This document shows, piece after piece, positions 61,201 to 64,000 of a stretch of DNA of 64,000 nucleotides. The stretch lies in NCBI RefSeq assembly GCF_009389715.1, contig NW_024067847.1, positions 1 through 64,000 on the forward strand, in the 5' to 3' direction. Below the pieces are notes generated by a model. It had not been told where the DNA came from, made no database searches, and saw only the letters and a program-made list of their open reading frames with translations. Source of the stretch: Phoenix dactylifera. Its lineage: Eukaryota > Streptophyta > Magnoliopsida > Arecales > Arecaceae. Position 1 is the stretch's first letter; each line of letters begins with the position of its first letter. Position numbers and translations under genes: made by a program.

Positions 61201-63702
61201 AAAATTCGAGTCGCCCTCTATGTACAACAGGCTGCTCTGCAATTTATTGATGGTATGGCCTATCTTAACTAAAATTATTAAGTTCAGCTCTTTTTAGTTC
61301 CTCCCATCACATCTTTTATCCACTGCTTGATCTTTCCTCTATGCAGCTGCTAAAACTGAATATCAGATTCCAGAAGAGGTTAGGAAAGCTGGTTTTTATA
61401 TCAATCCTGATGAACTGGCATCTATTGCACGTGGACACAACACCAAGATCTTGAAGATCCATGGAGGAGTTGGTAGGTTAGCAAGAAAACTATCTGTCTC
61501 ACTAGAAGATGGCATCAAAACAAGTGATTTATCCATTAGGCAGAATATTTTTGGCGTCAACCAATATGTAGAGAAGCCCGCAAGAAACTTCTGGATGTTT
61601 GTATGGGATGCATTGCATGACTTGACATTAATTATTCTTATGATATGTGCTTTGCTTTCCGTGGTTGTCGGACTTGCAACAGAAGGGTGGCCAAAGGGTA
61701 TGTATGATGGGCTTGGAATCATACTCAGTATTTTCCTGGTAGTCATAGTTACTGCAGTCAGCGACTATAAGCAATCATTGCAATTTCGAGATTTAGATAG
61801 AGAAAAGAAAAAGATATTTATTAAAGTGACAAGAGATGGTTACAAGCAAAAGGTTTCTATTTATGATGTGGTAGTTGGAGACGTTGTTGATCTATCAATT
61901 GGAGATATAGTTCCTGCTGATGGAATATATATATCTGGATATGCCTTGTTGATAGATGAATCAAGCTTGTCTGGAGAAAGTGAGCCAGTGTATATTTCTC
62001 ATGAAAACCCTTTTGTGCTGGCTGGGACTAAAGTGCAAGATGGGTCTGCTAAAATGCTAGTGACTTCTGTTGGTATGAAGACAGAGTGGGGAAATTTAAT
62101 GGAGACTTTAACTCAGGGTGGGGATGATGAAACACCTTTGCAGGTTAAGCTAAATGGTGTTGCGACAATTATTGGGAAGATTGGTTTGGCATTTGCCACA
62201 TTAACATTCTTAGTCCTGTTAGTGAGGTTTATAGTGGACAAGGCCATTCATGTTGGCATACTAAATTGGGCTCCGGATGATGCTTTAAATATACTGGATT
62301 ATTTTGCAATTTCTGTTACTATAATTGTTGTTGCAGTTCCTGAAGGACTACCTTTGGCTGTGACATTGAGTCTTGCATTTGCAATGAAGAAGCTGATGGA
62401 TGAGAAGTCTCTTGTGAGACACCTATCAGCCTGTGAGACAATGGGATCTGCTAATTGCATTTGCACTGATAAAACGGGTACTCTGACAACTAACCATATG
62501 GTAGTTGATAAGGTATGGCTCTGTGAAGTATCTAAATCATTTAGAGGCAAGGAAACTGCTAATGATTTGAGAGGTGCGATGTCAGAAAATGTTATAGACA
62601 TCCTTCTGCAGTGTATATTTCAAAATACTAGTTCAGAGGTGGTAAGAGGAACAGATGGTAAAAACACCATTCTGGGTACACCGACTGAAACGGCATTTCT
62701 GGAATTTGGCTTGGATTTGGAAGGACTTTTTGATACCAAACATCGAGATTGCAAAAAGTTAAGAGTGGAGCCCTTTAATTCAGTTAGGAAGAAGATGTCT
62801 GTCCTCATTTCATTACCTGGTGGGGTAATTCGAGCTTTCTGCAAAGGTGCATCAGAAATTGTACTACAGATGTGCGACAAGATAATTGATAGTGATGGAA
62901 ACACAGTCTCATTATCTGATGAGCAGAAAAAGAATATTGCAGATGTCATTAATACTTTTGCCTGTGAAGCATTAAGAACGCTTTGCTTGGCCTTTAAGGA
63001 TATGCATGGCGATCATAATGGAGAAGAAATTCCTGCTGATGGTTACACATTAATAGCTGTTTTTGGCATTAAAGATCCAGTGCGGCCAGGTGTCAAGGAT
63101 GCAGTTCAGACTTGTATAGCTGCTGGTATCAAAGTGAGGATGGTGACAGGAGACAATATTAATACAGCTAAAGCCATAGCTAAAGAGTGTGGCATATTGA
63201 CAGAGGATGGTTTAGCTATAGAAGGACCAGAATTTCGCAGCAAGAGCCCTGAAGAAATGAAGGAATTAATACCTAAAATTCAGGTTCCATATCATTCTCT
63301 AGTAGATAATGCAATGACAATTTTACAACTTCACTGATTACCATTTCCAATTTCCCATGCTTGGAATGAAATGTCATGTCATCGAAGAGCGAGACCTTCC
63401 ATGCAGTGAAAATTATTCCAACTGTGAATCAGTGAGGGAAATTGTTCAAGTTGTACATTGCCGTTGCATTGCTCTATTTTGACTTTTTGAGTATTGATGA
63501 AATATCTGAAACAACTATTTTATGTCAAGATATTTGTGTGCAGGTCATGGCTCGGTCTTTGCCTTTGGACAAACATACCTTGGTGACAAACTTGAGGAAA
63601 ATGTTTAATGAAGTTGTTGCAGTTACTGGTGATGGAACTAATGATGCACCAGCATTGCATGAGTCGGACATTGGTCTAGCAATGGGTATTGCAGGCACAG
63701 AG
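51709..63702 (+). CDS. Type IIB autoinhibited Ca2+-transporting ATPase (ACA family), 3' end beyond window
   Basis: A P-type pump that exports Ca2+ from the cytosol using ATP and is activated by calmodulin. Exons: 51709-51885, 61198-61252, 61347-63283, 63544-63702, all joined in phase by GT-AG introns, giving 776 residues so far; the last donor GAG|GTATAC shows that the gene continues beyond 64000. The start ATG follows GCGGAG. Residues about 21-43 ([19 protein letters not shown]) form the basic amphipathic calmodulin-binding autoinhibitory region. TM1 lies at about 159-185 and TM2 at about 190-212. The actuator SGES is at 286-289, PEGLP in TM4 at 409-413, the phosphorylated Asp of DKTGTL at 452, and GDGTND at 752-757. 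The N-terminus resembles ACA4/ACA11, the vacuolar branch, from memory; subcellular site is inferred. There are no frame breaks. Confidence 0.93.
52165..52290. repeat. Homopolymer cluster: A23, T18, G24
   Basis: A run at 52165-52187, T run at 52241-52258 followed directly by 24 G at 52259-52282, one T, then seven G. A pure oligo(dG) run of this length is rare in plant DNA. It lies in intron 1, so no reading frame is affected. Confidence 0.9.
54345..54520. repeat. GGTACGGG/CCGGTACC-rich dispersed repeat
   Basis: Contains CGGTACGGGCTATGCTGTACC and, inverted, GGCGTACCGACACAGTGACAGG...CACCGGTACGGGGCCCGGTATCG. The GTACC/GGTAC words on both strands can pair. I know such sequences as abundant dispersed repeats in some monocots, but have no way to name the family. 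Confidence 0.45.
54790..56140 (+). mobile_element. 5'-truncated L1-type LINE with near-intact RNase H region and poly(A) tail
   Basis: An open frame at 54929-56101 (390 residues) carries a zinc-binding reverse transcriptase tail ([19 protein letters not shown]) and a plant LINE RNase H domain with catalytic residues D235 (VNFDGS), E275 (GAELRA), D300 (LEGDS) and D348 (ANRAADWIA). Coding continuity extends left to about 54802 in another frame, with the shift located in a run of nine G at 54975-54983. The stop is followed by 22 bases and an A18 run at 56123-56140, a retroposition tail. Reverse transcriptase and endonuclease are missing. I could not see a clear target duplication. Confidence 0.85.
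57303..57771. mobile_element. Tourist-like MITE, GGRCTCRTTTGG family, copy 4
   Basis: Starts GGACTCATTTGGTTCGCGG, ends CTGCGAACCAAATGGATCC, flanked by TTT on both sides (57300-57302 and 57772-57774). 469 bp. It is inserted in the opposite orientation to the copy at 42486 by its interior words (AGTTTTCAAAGGAGAGAGATG comes first). Confidence 0.8.
58253..58711 (-). mobile_element. Complete TRIM-like element (459 bp, two LTRs of about 135 bp)
   Basis: On the minus strand: 5' LTR 58711-58574 (TGTGAGGACCCGCGCAGG...GTTGTTATA), primer-binding site TGGTATTAGAGT at 58571-58560, internal 58573-58388, 3' LTR 58387-58253 (TGTGAAATCTACGTGGGCG...TTGTTACCA). The two LTRs share GGGTAGATNTTGG, TAGTCCCACA and GGCTA words. 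There is no coding capacity, as expected for terminal-repeat retrotransposons in miniature. The polypurine tract is eroded and no target duplication is clear. Confidence 0.75.
59010..59262 (-). mobile_element. SINE-like retroposon candidate
   Basis: On the minus strand GGGGTTCGACTAC near 59190 resembles a B box, and the sequence ends CTCCATATCCTAATTTATTAAAAAAAA, an A-rich tail (T-rich on plus at 59011-59018). An A box is not convincing, so Pol III origin is a guess. Confidence 0.3.
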
Positions 63703-64000
63703 GTATACATTATTTGTTCGTGATTATTTCTTGTTACCATGATTTAAGCACAGAATCTCATTATTTTCAGCTCATGTTTTTTATACGATTGGGCAGTTTC
63801 ATTGAAGAAAAAAATTCACGAAAGTAAGGTGCAAGTTGATGACACTTGAAAAATCATATATAAGTAATTAAAAGTCAAAATAACTGCAGTTTTTTTTTCT
63901 GCAACCATATGAGTTTTGATTTCAGCAGTTAAGAGTGGTTAAGCTTTAGTTTCATCAGCTGCAGTTGATATCCTACAAAAACCAGAATTACAAATTAATA
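63703..64000 (+). other. Start of the next Ca2+-ATPase intron, running off the window
   Basis: Begins GTATACATT right after the GIAGTE coding end. The family continues with VAKE at this point, which is not found before 64000, so the remaining exons lie outside. Confidence 0.7.

Overview
This window is nuclear DNA from a flowering plant, most likely a monocot. It holds spliced genes with AT-rich introns, an intronless PPR gene whose 5' half is much richer in G+C than its 3' half (a gradient typical of commelinid monocots), and many plant transposon families (Ty3/Gypsy, L1-type LINE, Tourist/PIF-Harbinger and hAT MITEs, TRIM-like and SINE-like elements). A palm-like genome is my guess; nothing here proves it. 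I see no bacterial, organellar or viral segment and no CRISPR, operon or riboswitch.

Layout. 146-4782 (+): a multi-exon elongation factor 1B beta/delta-type gene that enters from the left edge and carries three frame breaks, so I call it a pseudogene. 5950-7314 (-): an intact single-exon PPR protein resembling Arabidopsis At1g07740. 8010-16060 (+): a decayed Ty3/Gypsy element without pol, whose gag is split by two Harbinger-type elements inserted head to tail and sharing a TTA. 16500-18232: a leucine-rich-repeat receptor remnant and hAT-type MITEs. 20621-23459 (+): a two-exon PPR gene resembling At1g01970. 24461-27632 (-): another broken Gypsy element. 29812-35077 (-): a complete eight-exon NOP56 gene with three telo-boxes just upstream of its start. 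35287-36010 (-): a LINE remnant behind that promoter, followed by a SINE-like duplication. 37691-40560 (+): a third degraded Gypsy element. 40560-51700: gene-poor DNA with MITEs, a minisatellite and a TRIM-like fragment. 51709 to the right edge (+): a type IIB (autoinhibited, calmodulin-regulated) Ca2+-ATPase whose first intron is 9.3 kb and contains a LINE with an intact RNase H region, a Tourist-like MITE and a 459-bp TRIM-like element.

The intact genes are housekeeping or organelle-related: snoRNP assembly (NOP56), two probable organelle RNA-binding PPR proteins and a Ca2+ pump. They are not a functional cluster. What merits a second look is the transposon architecture (tandem PIF/Harbinger insertion, four copies of one Tourist-like family with 3-bp target duplications, a full TRIM-like element), the broken EF1B gene beside otherwise undamaged genes, the telo-box cluster of NOP56 and the very long Ca2+-ATPase intron. 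I found no convincing new biological system.
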